Shown piece after piece: positions 1-6,177 of a DNA stretch of 8,045 bases. A program made the position numbers and the translations under genes. Position 1 is the stretch's first letter. Each line of letters starts with the position of its first letter. This DNA comes from Gemmatimonadota bacterium. GTDB taxonomy: Bacteria; Gemmatimonadota; Gemmatimonadetes; Longimicrobiales; Gaopeijiaceae. The DNA lies in NCBI GenBank assembly GCA_018678395.1, contig JAHHMJ010000640.1, positions 1-8,045 of the forward strand, in the 5' to 3' direction. The notes under the pieces were generated by a model. It worked only from the letters and a program-made list of their open reading frames with translations. It searched no databases and was not told the DNA's origin.

Positions 1-1740
1 CAGCGCCGCGTAGACGCCGTCCCGCTCGACCAGCTGCTCGTGCGTCCCGCGCTCCACGAGTCGGCCCCGTTCCATCACGAGGATGTCGTCGGCATGGCGC
101 ACCGTGGACAGGCGGTGGGCCACCACGACCGTGGTCCGCTGCCCGGCGGTCCGGGCCAGGGAATGCTGGATCGCGGCCTCGGTCTCGTTGTCGACGGCGG
201 AGGTCGCCTCATCGAGGAGGAGGACCACAGGATCGCGATAGAAGGCACGGGCCAGAGCGATCCTCTGGCGCTGTCCGCCGGACAGCCGGGTGCCCCGTTC
301 GCCGACACGGGTGTCGTAGGCGTCGGGAAGGCTCTCCACGAATGCGTCGACCTCGGCGAGCCGCGCCGCCTCCACCATGCGGGGGCGGTCTACGGTGGCG
401 TCTCCGTAGGCGATGTTCTCGGCGACCGTCCCGTCGGTCAGGAACGGCTCCTGGGCGACGTAGCCGATCTGCCGGCGCAGCGAGATCGGATCGATCTCGG
501 CCAGGTCGTGCCCGTCGAGCAGGATCCGTCCAGCCTGGGGCTCGAGGTAGCGCATGAGGAGCTTGAGGACCGTGCTCTTCCCCGCGCCCGTGGTCCCGAC
601 GAGGGCGACCGTCGCGCCGGCGGGAACCGAGAATGCGAGTCCGTCGACCGCGGCGGGCCCGTCGCCGTAGCTGAACTCGAGGTCCTCGAAGCGGAGCGCT
701 CCCGGCGACGATGCGGGCAGGGGCGTCGTCGGGTGGGACGGCGCCGGCGTGTCCAGCAGGTTCATGATCCGGTCCACCGAGGCCATGGCCCGGTTGTACA
801 GGTCCGTCATCTGCGCCAGCCGCGTCAGCGGCCACAGGAGCCGTTGCGTGAGGTAGACCAGTGCCGAATAGCTCCCGACGCCGATCTCGCCCCGCAGGGT
901 CAGGATGCCCCCGTAGAGCAGCGTCGCCACGAAGCCGGCCAGGATCGCCATGCGGATCACCGGCGTGATCGCCGCGGAGAAGCGGATGGCGTCGGTATTC
1001 GCGACCCGGAAGGCGTCCGAGGCCTCGCGCAGGTGCTCGGCTTCGACGGCCTCGGCCGTGTAGGCCTGGATCGTGGCCATGCCGAAGAGGTTGTTCGAGA
1101 GACGGCTCGAGACGGTGGCGGCGCTCTCCCGCACCGCGGCGTAGCGCGGCGCGAGGCGACTCTGGAACCAGAAGGCGCCCCAGAGGATCAGCGGTACCGG
1201 AAGGAGTGCGAGCGCGGCGAGGTCGGCCGTCACCACGAAGAACACGCCGCCCACCAGCACCGACGAGCAGAAGACCTGGATCAGGTCGTTGGCCCCCGTG
1301 TTGAGAAAGCGCTCGACCTGATTGACGTCCTCGTTCAGGACCGCCATGAGGCGGCCGCTGCGCTCGCGCTCGATGAAGGACGGAGGCAGCCGCTGGACGT
1401 GTCCGTACGCCGCCTGACGCAGCGCGTGCTGGATGTCCTGGGCCAGCCCGCGCCACTTGAGGGCGTATCCGTATTCGAAGGCCGACTCGCACAGCCAGAC
1501 GACGATCGTGAGTCCGACGAGCGCCACGAGCTGCTGGACCGGGTCCTCGATGCCGCGACGGGCCAGGAACGAGTCCTGGCGATTCACGACCACGTCGACG
1601 GCCACGCCGATGAGGATCTCCGGCAGGACATCGAAGATCTTGTTCAGGACCGAGAAAACCGTCGCCACGACGACGTCGCCGCGGTACGGACGCGCAAAGG
1701 CGGCGAGGCGGCGGAGTGCGGAGGGAGACGATCGAGACAT
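1..1740 (-). CDS. ABC transporter, type I exporter half-transporter (permease fused to ATPase), 3' end missing
   Basis: This is a half-transporter with an N-terminal membrane domain and a C-terminal ATPase. It would dimerise in the inner membrane and use ATP to export a lipid, peptide or drug-like substrate. 580 residues are visible and the frame is still open at position 1, so roughly the last 10-30 residues are missing. Residues about 20-330 form the six-helix exporter domain. The ATPase follows from about 348: Walker A GTTGAGKST (382-390), Q-loop Q430, signature LSGGQ (486-490), Walker B ending LLLDE with catalytic E511, D-loop SAVD (514-517) and switch H542. All key residues are intact. 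The ATG at 1740 is the only sensible start, because the frame upstream has no other start codon before the TGA at 1798-1800. No clear Shine-Dalgarno precedes it. It lies 38 bp after the glutamate synthase-like gene, so it is probably co-transcribed with it. The family is certain from the motifs; the substrate cannot be inferred. Confidence 0.95.
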   Translation of the reverse strand, partial: MSRSSPSALRRLAAFARPYRGDVVVATVFSVLNKIFDVLPEILIGVAVDVVVNRQDSFLARRGIEDPVQQLVALVGLTIVVWLCESAFEYGYALKWRGLAQDIQHALRQAAYGHVQRLPPSFIERERSGRLMAVLNEDVNQVERFLNTGANDLIQVFCSSVLVGGVFFVVTADLAALALLPVPLILWGAFWFQSRLAPRYAAVRESAATVSSRLSNNLFGMATIQAYTAEAVEAEHLREASDAFRVANTDAIRFSAAITPVIRMAILAGFVATLLYGGILTLRGEIGVGSYSALVYLTQRLLWPLTRLAQMTDLYNRAMASVDRIMNLLDTPAPSHPTTPLPASSPGALRFEDLEFSYGDGPAAVDGLAFSVPAGATVALVGTTGAGKSTVLKLLMRYLEPQAGRILLDGHDLAEIDPISLRRQIGYVAQEPFLTDGTVAENIAYGDATVDRPRMVEAARLAEVDAFVESLPDAYDTRVGERGTRLSGGQRQRIALARAFYRDPVVLLLDEATSAVDNETEAAIQHSLARTAGQRTTVVVAHRLSTVRHADDILVMERGRLVERGTHEQLVERDGVYAAL

Positions 1741-1778
1741 GACGCTGGCTGGATCGGGAGAGCGCGAGGAGGGCGGGC

Positions 1779-3290
1779 CTACCCCGTAGCGGTCGTTTCA
1801 CTCCTCAACGCCTCGATGTCGGCGGCGCTGGGCAGCTCCCATCCGGCCCGGTAGCCGAAGACGTCATGCAGCGGTCGGCTCCCGAAGTTGCCGTCGAGGA
1901 TCTCCATGTGGTCGGCCGTCAGGAGTCCCGGGTGGTCCACCCCGCAGGCGTGGCTGAGGCGGGTGAGTTCCTTGCGCAGGGCGATGACGTAGTTGGCGAG
2001 GCGGGCCGACTTGTCCGTCGGATCCAGGCCCCGCGCCAGCCACGGATTCTGGGTGGCCACGCCGGTGGGGCAATGGCCGGTGTGGCACCGCTGGGCCTGA
2101 ATGCAGCCGATCGCCATCATCGCCTCGCGTCCCACGGCCACCGCATCCGCACCCAGGCAGAATGCGAGCAGCGCCGACTCAGGGAATCCCAGCTTCCCCG
2201 CGCCCACCCACACCACGTCCTGATGGATGCCGCGTTCGGCGAACACGCGGTAGACCCGGCTGAAACCGACCTTGAACGGCAGCGCGACGTGATCCGAGAA
2301 GGAGAACGGAGCCGCGCCGGTGCCGCCTTCACCGCCATCGATGGCGATGTAGTCGACGCCCCGATCCTCGGTGGCCATGCGCTCGGCGAGTTCGGCCCAG
2401 AAGCCCATCTGGCCGACGGCCGACTTGATGCCGATCGGCAGTCCCGTGGCATCGGCGAGGTCCTCTACGAAATCGAGCATCTCGTCCACGTTCCCGAAGG
2501 CCCGATGCCCGGCGGGGCTCAGCACGGTCTCGCCCTGGGGCACGCCGCGGATGCGGGCGATCTCGGCCGTGACCTTCGCCCCGGGAAGCACCCCGCCCAG
2601 ACCGGGCTTCGCTCCCTGGCTGAGCTTGATCTCGATCGCTCGGACCGGGTGGGCTTCGATCTTGCGGACACACTCGTCCCGGTCGAAGCCGCCGTCCGCG
2701 GCCCGGGCGCCGAAGTAGCCGGTGCCGAGCTGCCAGATGAGTTCGCCCCCGTGAAGGTGATGCGGTGCGATGCCGCCTTCGCCCGTGTTGTGGAGGCACC
2801 CCGCGATGGCCGACCCCCGGTTGAGCGCCTCCACCGCCGGCGCCGACAGGGATCCGAAGCTCATGGCACTGATGTTGACGACCGACGCCGGGCGGAACGC
2901 CTTCCGGCGGCCCCGAGCGGCACCGAGCACCTTCACGCAGGGCAGCGGATACCCCTCGCCGTAGGTCGGGGGCGTCGAGGTGGCGAGCGTGTCGTGCTTG
3001 ATGATCAGGTAGTTCGAGGCCAGCTCGATCTCGTTGTCCGTCCCGAACCCCGAGTAGTCGTTCTGCTTCTTGGCCGACGCGTAGACCCATCGGCGCTGGT
3101 CCCGCGAGAACGGCCGCTCCTCGTCGTTCGACGTGACGATGTACTGGCGCAGTTCGGGCCCCACGGCCTCGAGCCAATACCGAAAGTGCCCGATGAGAGG
3201 GAAGTTGCGCAGGATCGCGTGCTTGCTCTGGACGAGGTCGTAGATCACGACCAGGCCCACGATACCGAGAAAGCCGAGGAGCCAGATCAT
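1779..3290 (-). CDS. FMN-binding glutamate synthase family protein (GltB central/FMN domain only), membrane-anchored
   Basis: The 503-residue protein corresponds to the FMN/iron-sulfur half of the glutamate synthase large subunit (COG0069 type). In full enzymes this half makes glutamate from 2-oxoglutarate and ammonia. Visible motifs are SAMSFGSLS (141-149), NTGEGG (168-173), KLSQGAKPGLGG (222-233), IDGGEGGTGAAP (318-329), and C396-x5-C402-x4-C407, the spacing of the glutamate synthase 3Fe-4S cluster. The N-terminal glutamine amidotransferase domain with its Cys nucleophile is absent, and there is no gltD-like reductase gene nearby, so the electron and nitrogen donors are unknown. Residues 2-19 are a hydrophobic helix that probably anchors the N-terminus to the membrane, which is common in this stand-alone family. 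The start is ATG at 3290 with only a weak GGAC-like element upstream; the stop is TAG at 1779-1781. It is the first gene of a probable operon with the ABC exporter. The family assignment is firm. True glutamate synthase activity is uncertain. Confidence 0.93.
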   Translation of the reverse strand: MIWLLGFLGIVGLVVIYDLVQSKHAILRNFPLIGHFRYWLEAVGPELRQYIVTSNDEERPFSRDQRRWVYASAKKQNDYSGFGTDNEIELASNYLIIKHDTLATSTPPTYGEGYPLPCVKVLGAARGRRKAFRPASVVNISAMSFGSLSAPAVEALNRGSAIAGCLHNTGEGGIAPHHLHGGELIWQLGTGYFGARAADGGFDRDECVRKIEAHPVRAIEIKLSQGAKPGLGGVLPGAKVTAEIARIRGVPQGETVLSPAGHRAFGNVDEMLDFVEDLADATGLPIGIKSAVGQMGFWAELAERMATEDRGVDYIAIDGGEGGTGAAPFSFSDHVALPFKVGFSRVYRVFAERGIHQDVVWVGAGKLGFPESALLAFCLGADAVAVGREAMMAIGCIQAQRCHTGHCPTGVATQNPWLARGLDPTDKSARLANYVIALRKELTRLSHACGVDHPGLLTADHMEILDGNFGSRPLHDVFGYRAGWELPSAADIEALRSETTATG

Positions 3291-3393
3291 CGGCAGGTCC
3301 GGACTGGAGGGTGGGGACGCGGGTCTGAGCGAAGCTACGCGGGCGCGGGCCTGCCCGCACGAACGGTCGGCGCGCCGGCGGGGCCTTCGGCAG

Positions 3394-3407
3394 GTTTCGG
3401 TGGAAAC
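3394..3407. promoter_or_regulatory. Small inverted repeat overlapping the candidate -35 (possible operator)
   Basis: GTTTC (3394-3398) and GAAAC (3403-3407) are perfect 5-bp arms around a 4-bp spacer. The right arm overlaps the candidate -35 hexamer, the position expected of a repressor or activator site. The arms are short, so chance occurrence is possible, and no regulator gene lies in the window. Confidence 0.25.
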
Positions 3408-3429
3408 GGGATCGGCTCGGGCCTATCTT
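3401..3429 (+). promoter_or_regulatory. Candidate sigma-70-like promoter for the lipoprotein/membrane-protein operon
   Basis: A -35-like TGGAAA (3401-3406, 4 of 6 matches to TTGACA) and a -10-like TATCTT (3424-3429, 4 of 6 matches to TATAAT) are separated by 17 bp. This would start transcription near 3436 and leave a leader of about 59 nt. The -10 lies in the most AT-rich stretch of an otherwise very GC-rich intergenic region, which supports the choice. Promoter consensus in this organism is unknown, so the call is tentative. Confidence 0.35.
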
Positions 3430-3441
3430 TCAACTACGGGA

Positions 3442-3489
3442 CCCTCCCACCAACCGTGAGAGGGCTGCGCGTCCTCTCCGGAAAGGAGG
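3442..3489 (+). promoter_or_regulatory. 5' leader with alternative hairpins, one covering the ribosome binding site
   Basis: Three helices compete in this leader. Helix A pairs CCCTC (3442-3446) with GAGGG (3460-3464). Helix B pairs GAGAGG (3458-3463) with CCTCTC (3473-3478). Helix C pairs CCTCT (3473-3477) with GGAGG (3485-3489), using one G-U pair and a 7-nt loop, and so hides the Shine-Dalgarno. B excludes both A and C, while A and C are compatible, which gives an on/off logic like a translational attenuator. The pairings are seen directly; regulation is inference, since pyrimidine and purine tracts pair easily by chance. Confidence 0.3.
3483..3489 (+). promoter_or_regulatory. Strong Shine-Dalgarno of the lipoprotein gene
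   Basis: AAGGAGG lies 5 bp before the ATG at 3495. It is an almost full anti-16S complement and fixes the start of this gene, although the open frame continues far upstream through the antisense of the neighbouring gene. None of the three full minus-strand genes whose starts are visible has an element this strong. Confidence 0.8.
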
Positions 3490-3494
3490 CGACG

Positions 3495-4133
3495 ATGCGT
3501 AGCTCGAGGGCCCTCCCCGTTCTCATGGCGGCGTTCCTGCCGCTGGCGTGCACCGACTCCTCGGTCGATCCGGTCCAGCCACCGCTCGACACCGAAGTCG
3601 CGGCTGCTCCGACGGGCCCGACGGTCGCCGGCACGGTCGGGCGCGTTACCGGAGGAGGGCACGTCCGCAACGGCCCCTGGCGCGTCAGCTTCGCCGGCGT
3701 GGTCGAAGCGGCGGAGGGACGGGAGGCCGAGACCGGACGGACCACCGTGGTGGCTCACTTCCACGAGGTCTCCATCCCCGCCGTCTCGGGCCGGACGTTC
3801 AAGGCCCGGCGGGTGATCGCAATCAACTTCGTGCTCCCCGACGACCCGCGGCGCTGCCATGCGGCCGTGTTCGCCACAATGGAAGGCACGCTCGACGGCG
3901 AACCGGGGTGGGTGATGGTCTACCGTGCCAACGACGGTGGGCCCGGCAAGGACCGCGTCGACACGGTGCGTCTCTCGCTGTTCGATCCCGGTGGAACCGA
4001 GGCCTACGACATGACCGGTAACCCGGGCGCCGACTTTCCCCGTGAGAGTGTCTGTGTCGGTCTCGGTCGCGCGAATCTCACGGGCGGCAACCTGACGATT
4101 CATGTGCCGAGGGAGGGGATCGATGTCAACTGA
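3495..4133 (+). CDS. Predicted lipoprotein of unknown function, with a TGGG-type secreted domain
   Basis: The 212-residue protein has a short signal peptide (MRSSR, then hydrophobic residues 6-18) ending LPLAC, with Cys19 as the likely lipidated residue. The lipobox is imperfect, with Pro instead of Leu/Val/Ile at -3. An acidic, Pro/Ala-rich linker (about 20-45) follows, as in surface lipoproteins. Residues 48-205 look like a compact beta-rich extracellular domain opening with VTGGGHV (51-57), with ANDGGPGKD (145-153) in the middle and LTGGNLTIHV (195-204) at the end. The TGGG opening and the DGGPGxD segment resemble secreted beta domains seen in GC-rich environmental bacteria; this is a memory-based resemblance, not a match I could test. 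Apart from Cys19 only C121 and C187 remain, and they could form a disulfide. The start at 3495 follows the strong ribosome binding site. It is the first gene of a tight pair with the membrane protein at 4143. Function is unknown. Confidence 0.82.
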   Translation: MRSSRALPVLMAAFLPLACTDSSVDPVQPPLDTEVAAAPTGPTVAGTVGRVTGGGHVRNGPWRVSFAGVVEAAEGREAETGRTTVVAHFHEVSIPAVSGRTFKARRVIAINFVLPDDPRRCHAAVFATMEGTLDGEPGWVMVYRANDGGPGKDRVDTVRLSLFDPGGTEAYDMTGNPGADFPRESVCVGLGRANLTGGNLTIHVPREGIDVN

Positions 4134-4135
4134 GG
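4132..4135 (+). promoter_or_regulatory. Ribosome binding site overlapping the upstream stop codon
   Basis: GAGG at 4132-4135 overlaps the TGA (4131-4133) of the lipoprotein gene and sits 7 bp before the ATG at 4143. Ribosomes finishing the lipoprotein would arrive at this site, so the two genes are probably translationally coupled and made in a fixed ratio. This also supports ATG 4143 over later starts such as the GTG at 4224. Confidence 0.5.
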
Positions 4136-4142
4136 TCGCAGC

Positions 4143-4976
4143 ATGAACGGGCACAGGCGGGACGGTCGGGAAGGGCGTACTCACCGAGGCCCCGGGGGAG
4201 CGAGCCTCGCGCCCGCAGCCTTCGTGGTCGGCGGCCTCGCGCTCGCGGCAGTCGCGGTCGCCGTGGCCGTCCCCGCCCACGCCGCGGCGCAGATACCGGA
4301 TGCCTTGACCTCGACCCCGGTTCCGGCGGGGGAGGGATGGGAAGGCTTCCAGGACACCAGCTTCCTGCTGGACACCTTCGTGAAGCTCCTGCTCGCGGCG
4401 GTGCTGGCGACGGTCATCAGCTACCACCCGCTGCGGATGCGAGCCGCCGACACCCTCGAAGAGATCGAGGCCCCGAAGGCCACCATCGCCTATGCGGTCG
4501 TCGGCTCGTTGGTCGGGCTGATCGTGGTGCGGACCGACCTTCTGGTCGGCTTCGTGATTTTCGGGATCGGCGCCCTCTTCCGCTTCCGTACGGTGATGCG
4601 GTCGCCCCAGCTGACCGGACAGGTGATCCTAGCGACGCTGATCGGACTCGCGTGCGGACTCGACCTGCCCTACATCGCGGTCGTCGCGACCGTGTTCGAC
4701 GCGGGCCTCACCTTCCTGCTCGAGGCCCGCATGACCTACCTGCTCGATGTCCGGGGGCTGCCCGAGGACCGTTTCTCCGAGGCCGTCGCTGCGTACCGCG
4801 GCGCCCTGGTGGCGCACGACGTCCGGGTTCGAAGTGAGAAGAAGAACCCCCAGGCGGGTCGCGTCCGTTTCGTCTTCAGAAGCGCCCGGTCCCGGCCCCG
4901 CGGCGCGATCGAGGACCTCCTGGAGCAGCGCGTGGACCCGGCGCTCAAGGGGAATCTCGACTGGCAGATCGACTGA
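4143..4976 (+). CDS. Polytopic membrane protein resembling DUF4956, with cytoplasmic C-terminal domain
   Basis: The 277-residue protein begins with a basic tail (1-20) and a very hydrophobic Ala/Val helix (about 22-48) ending AHAAAQ, which could be a cleavable signal peptide or a first anchor. Hydrophobic segments follow at about 77-94, 113-129, 132-146, 159-173 and 177-194. The most conserved-looking part is GIGALFRFRTVMRSP (141-155) followed by a Gly-containing helix with GLACGL (168-173). This resembles the RFRT loop and following helix of DUF4956 membrane proteins, and more distantly MgtC-like proteins. Residues about 200-277 form a soluble, charged domain with a predicted alpha/beta pattern, probably cytoplasmic. 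Its start codon is 9 bp after the lipoprotein stop, and it ends 24 bp before the convergent oxidoreductase gene. The family assignment is from pattern memory. No transport substrate or enzymatic role can be stated. A link to the lipoprotein is inferred from coupling only. Confidence 0.8.
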   Translation: MNGHRRDGREGRTHRGPGGASLAPAAFVVGGLALAAVAVAVAVPAHAAAQIPDALTSTPVPAGEGWEGFQDTSFLLDTFVKLLLAAVLATVISYHPLRMRAADTLEEIEAPKATIAYAVVGSLVGLIVVRTDLLVGFVIFGIGALFRFRTVMRSPQLTGQVILATLIGLACGLDLPYIAVVATVFDAGLTFLLEARMTYLLDVRGLPEDRFSEAVAAYRGALVAHDVRVRSEKKNPQAGRVRFVFRSARSRPRGAIEDLLEQRVDPALKGNLDWQID

Positions 4977-5004
4977 CGGCTCGGGGCCGACGCACACACG
5001 TCAG
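4973..5004. terminator. Weak inverted repeat at the convergent gene ends (possible bidirectional terminator)
   Basis: CTGACG (4973-4978) and CGTCAG (4999-5004) are perfect 6-bp arms. Each contains the stop codon of one of the two convergent genes. The 20-nt loop holds TCGG/CCGA (4981-4984 and 4987-4990), which could extend pairing only poorly because just 2 nt separate the halves. There is no T-tract on either side, so intrinsic termination is doubtful. Confidence 0.25.
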
Positions 5005-6164
5005 GGGGGCGACCACCCTGCATCGAGCCAACGGCCGGCCGCGGCGCTCGCGACCGCGGTCTCGATGAAGTGCACCCCCCGGGCGCCGTCTTCGACCGTC
5101 GGGAAGTCGTCGTCGAATGGACCGCCGCCGCCGCCGTCGCGGCGCGTGCGCAGCGTCCGCGCGACGTTGCGATACAGGTTCGCGAAGGCCTCGATGAAGC
5201 CCTCGGGATGGCCACCCGGGAGCCGCAGGTGCGCCGCCGCCCGCGGTGAGAGGCCATCGACCCCGTCGTAGAGGATCGTCTCGACCCCGCTGGGCGCGAC
5301 CAGGCGCAGCCGATCCGGCCGCTCCTGCAACCAGTCCAACGCGCCCTCGGAGCCGTAGACCCGGAGCCGCAGATGGTTGCGCTCGCCCGTCGAGATCTGA
5401 CTCGCGGTGAGCAGCCCCCGCGCGCCGCCCGCGTAGCGCAGCAGGACCGTACCGTCGTCTTCCAGCGCCCGACCGGGTACGACGGTGCCGAGATCGGCGA
5501 AGAGCTCGGTGGGCGCCAGGCCGGTGACGTACCCGGCGAGGTTGTGGGCGTGGCTGCCGATGTCGCCCAGCGCCGACGACGGCCCCGCCCGTTCGGGATC
5601 GCCCCGCCAGGTCGCCTGCTTCTGGCCCTCGGCCTCGAGGAGGGTCCGGAGCCATCCCTGCGTGTACTCGACGACCACTCGGCGAACGTCACCGAGATCC
5701 CCCGCGGCGACCCGCTCGCGGGCCTCCTTCACCATGGGATAGCCGGTGTAGTTGTGGGTGACGCAGAAGACGCGGTCGAGGGCACGGGAGCGCGTCACAA
5801 GCGCCTCGGCGTCGGCCAGCGTCGTCGTCAGCGGCTTGTCGCACACGACGTCGAAGCCGGCCTCGAGTGCTCCGAGCGCGATGGGGAAGTGCAGGTGGTT
5901 GGGCGTCACGATCACGACGGCTTCCATGCGTCGATCCGCAGGAAGCCAGGCTTCGCCCTCGAGCATGGCCACCCAGGAGCCGTACGCCCGGCTCGGGTCG
6001 AGTCCTAACGACGCCCCGTGAGCCCGCGAGCGCGTGGCGTCGGAGGAGAACGCCCCGGCGACCAGCGTCCACTCGCCGTCGAGGCGGGCCGCCCGCCGGT
6101 GCACCGCGCCGATGAAGGCGTCGGGCCCGCCGCCGACCATCCCGTACCGGATCGGGCGCGTCAT
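5001..6164 (-). CDS. Gfo/Idh/MocA family NAD(P)-dependent oxidoreductase
   Basis: The 387-residue protein is a cytoplasmic sugar-type dehydrogenase. It has an N-terminal Rossmann domain with the nucleotide-binding turn GMVGGGPDAFIG (8-19), then VTPNHLH (86-92) and CDKP (108-111), in which K110 is the family's catalytic lysine. The C-terminal alpha/beta domain carries GDIGSHAHNL (200-209), with D201 and H205 at the usual active-site positions, and ends with the family-typical PTVEDGARGVHFIETAVAS (355-373). Family members oxidise or reduce sugars, inositols or keto-sugars with NAD(P). The specificity here is not readable. A run of five glycines (344-348), encoded by a GCC-type repeat at 5121-5135, sits in a surface loop. 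The ATG at 6164 is 13 bp after the permease stop, with no strong Shine-Dalgarno, so the gene probably depends on operon transcription. It is the last gene of the sugar-type operon and converges with the DUF4956-like gene. Confidence 0.93.
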   Translation of the reverse strand: MTRPIRYGMVGGGPDAFIGAVHRRAARLDGEWTLVAGAFSSDATRSRAHGASLGLDPSRAYGSWVAMLEGEAWLPADRRMEAVVIVTPNHLHFPIALGALEAGFDVVCDKPLTTTLADAEALVTRSRALDRVFCVTHNYTGYPMVKEARERVAAGDLGDVRRVVVEYTQGWLRTLLEAEGQKQATWRGDPERAGPSSALGDIGSHAHNLAGYVTGLAPTELFADLGTVVPGRALEDDGTVLLRYAGGARGLLTASQISTGERNHLRLRVYGSEGALDWLQERPDRLRLVAPSGVETILYDGVDGLSPRAAAHLRLPGGHPEGFIEAFANLYRNVARTLRTRRDGGGGGPFDDDFPTVEDGARGVHFIETAVASAAAGRWLDAGWSPP

Positions 6165-6177
6165 GGCACGCAGGCCG

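Larger units (their letters stand above)
3291..3494. promoter_or_regulatory. Divergent intergenic control region
   Basis: These 204 bp separate the start codons of two divergently transcribed genes and must hold the promoters for both. On the plus strand there is a plausible promoter and a structured leader (listed separately). For the minus-strand gene no convincing -35/-10 pair was found. The nearest candidate is TAGCTT (minus strand of 3332-3337), inside the near-palindrome GCGAAGCTACGC (3329-3340), without a good -35. GC-rich inverted repeats also occur: GCGGGC at 3339-3344 and 3345-3350, each able to pair with GCCCGC at 3353-3358, and the perfect palindrome GGCGCGCC at 3369-3376. Confidence 0.7.

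Noticed and set aside
209..1801. Minus-strand 530-codon frame overlapping the ABC gene in another frame
   Set aside because: The translation is Arg/Pro-rich without motifs. It is a shifted reading of the real ABC frame, which is not interrupted anywhere in the window.
40..1854. Long plus-strand open frame antisense to the ABC transporter
   Set aside because: It shares codon boundaries with the minus-strand gene, so it is broken only where that gene uses TTA, CTA or TCA, which are rare at this GC content. The translation is Arg/Asp/Gly/His-rich without domains, while the opposite frame has every ABC motif.
3329..3360. Promoter for the glutamate synthase-like gene (TAGCTT on the minus strand)
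   Set aside because: No acceptable -35 lies at 16-18 bp. The best upstream hexamer is GC-rich or sits about 20 bp away, so I did not call a promoter.
3369..3376. Perfect palindrome GGCGCGCC as an operator
   Set aside because: It is short, purely G/C and expected by chance at this base composition. There is no second copy or promoter alignment.
1866..3494. Plus-strand open frame continuous with the lipoprotein gene, extending it about 540 codons upstream
   Set aside because: This part is in-register antisense of the glutamate synthase-like gene. The strong Shine-Dalgarno at 3483-3489 and the signal peptide starting at 3495 show where the real gene begins.
5121..5136. Run of five CCG/GCC units as a possible variable repeat
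   Set aside because: Five units coding for a glycine run in a GC-rich gene is ordinary. The frame is intact and a phase-variable switch is unlikely with triplets.
5373..6008. Plus-strand open frame antisense to the oxidoreductase
   Set aside because: It is in register with the minus-strand codons and has a low-information Arg-rich translation, the same artefact as the other antisense frames.
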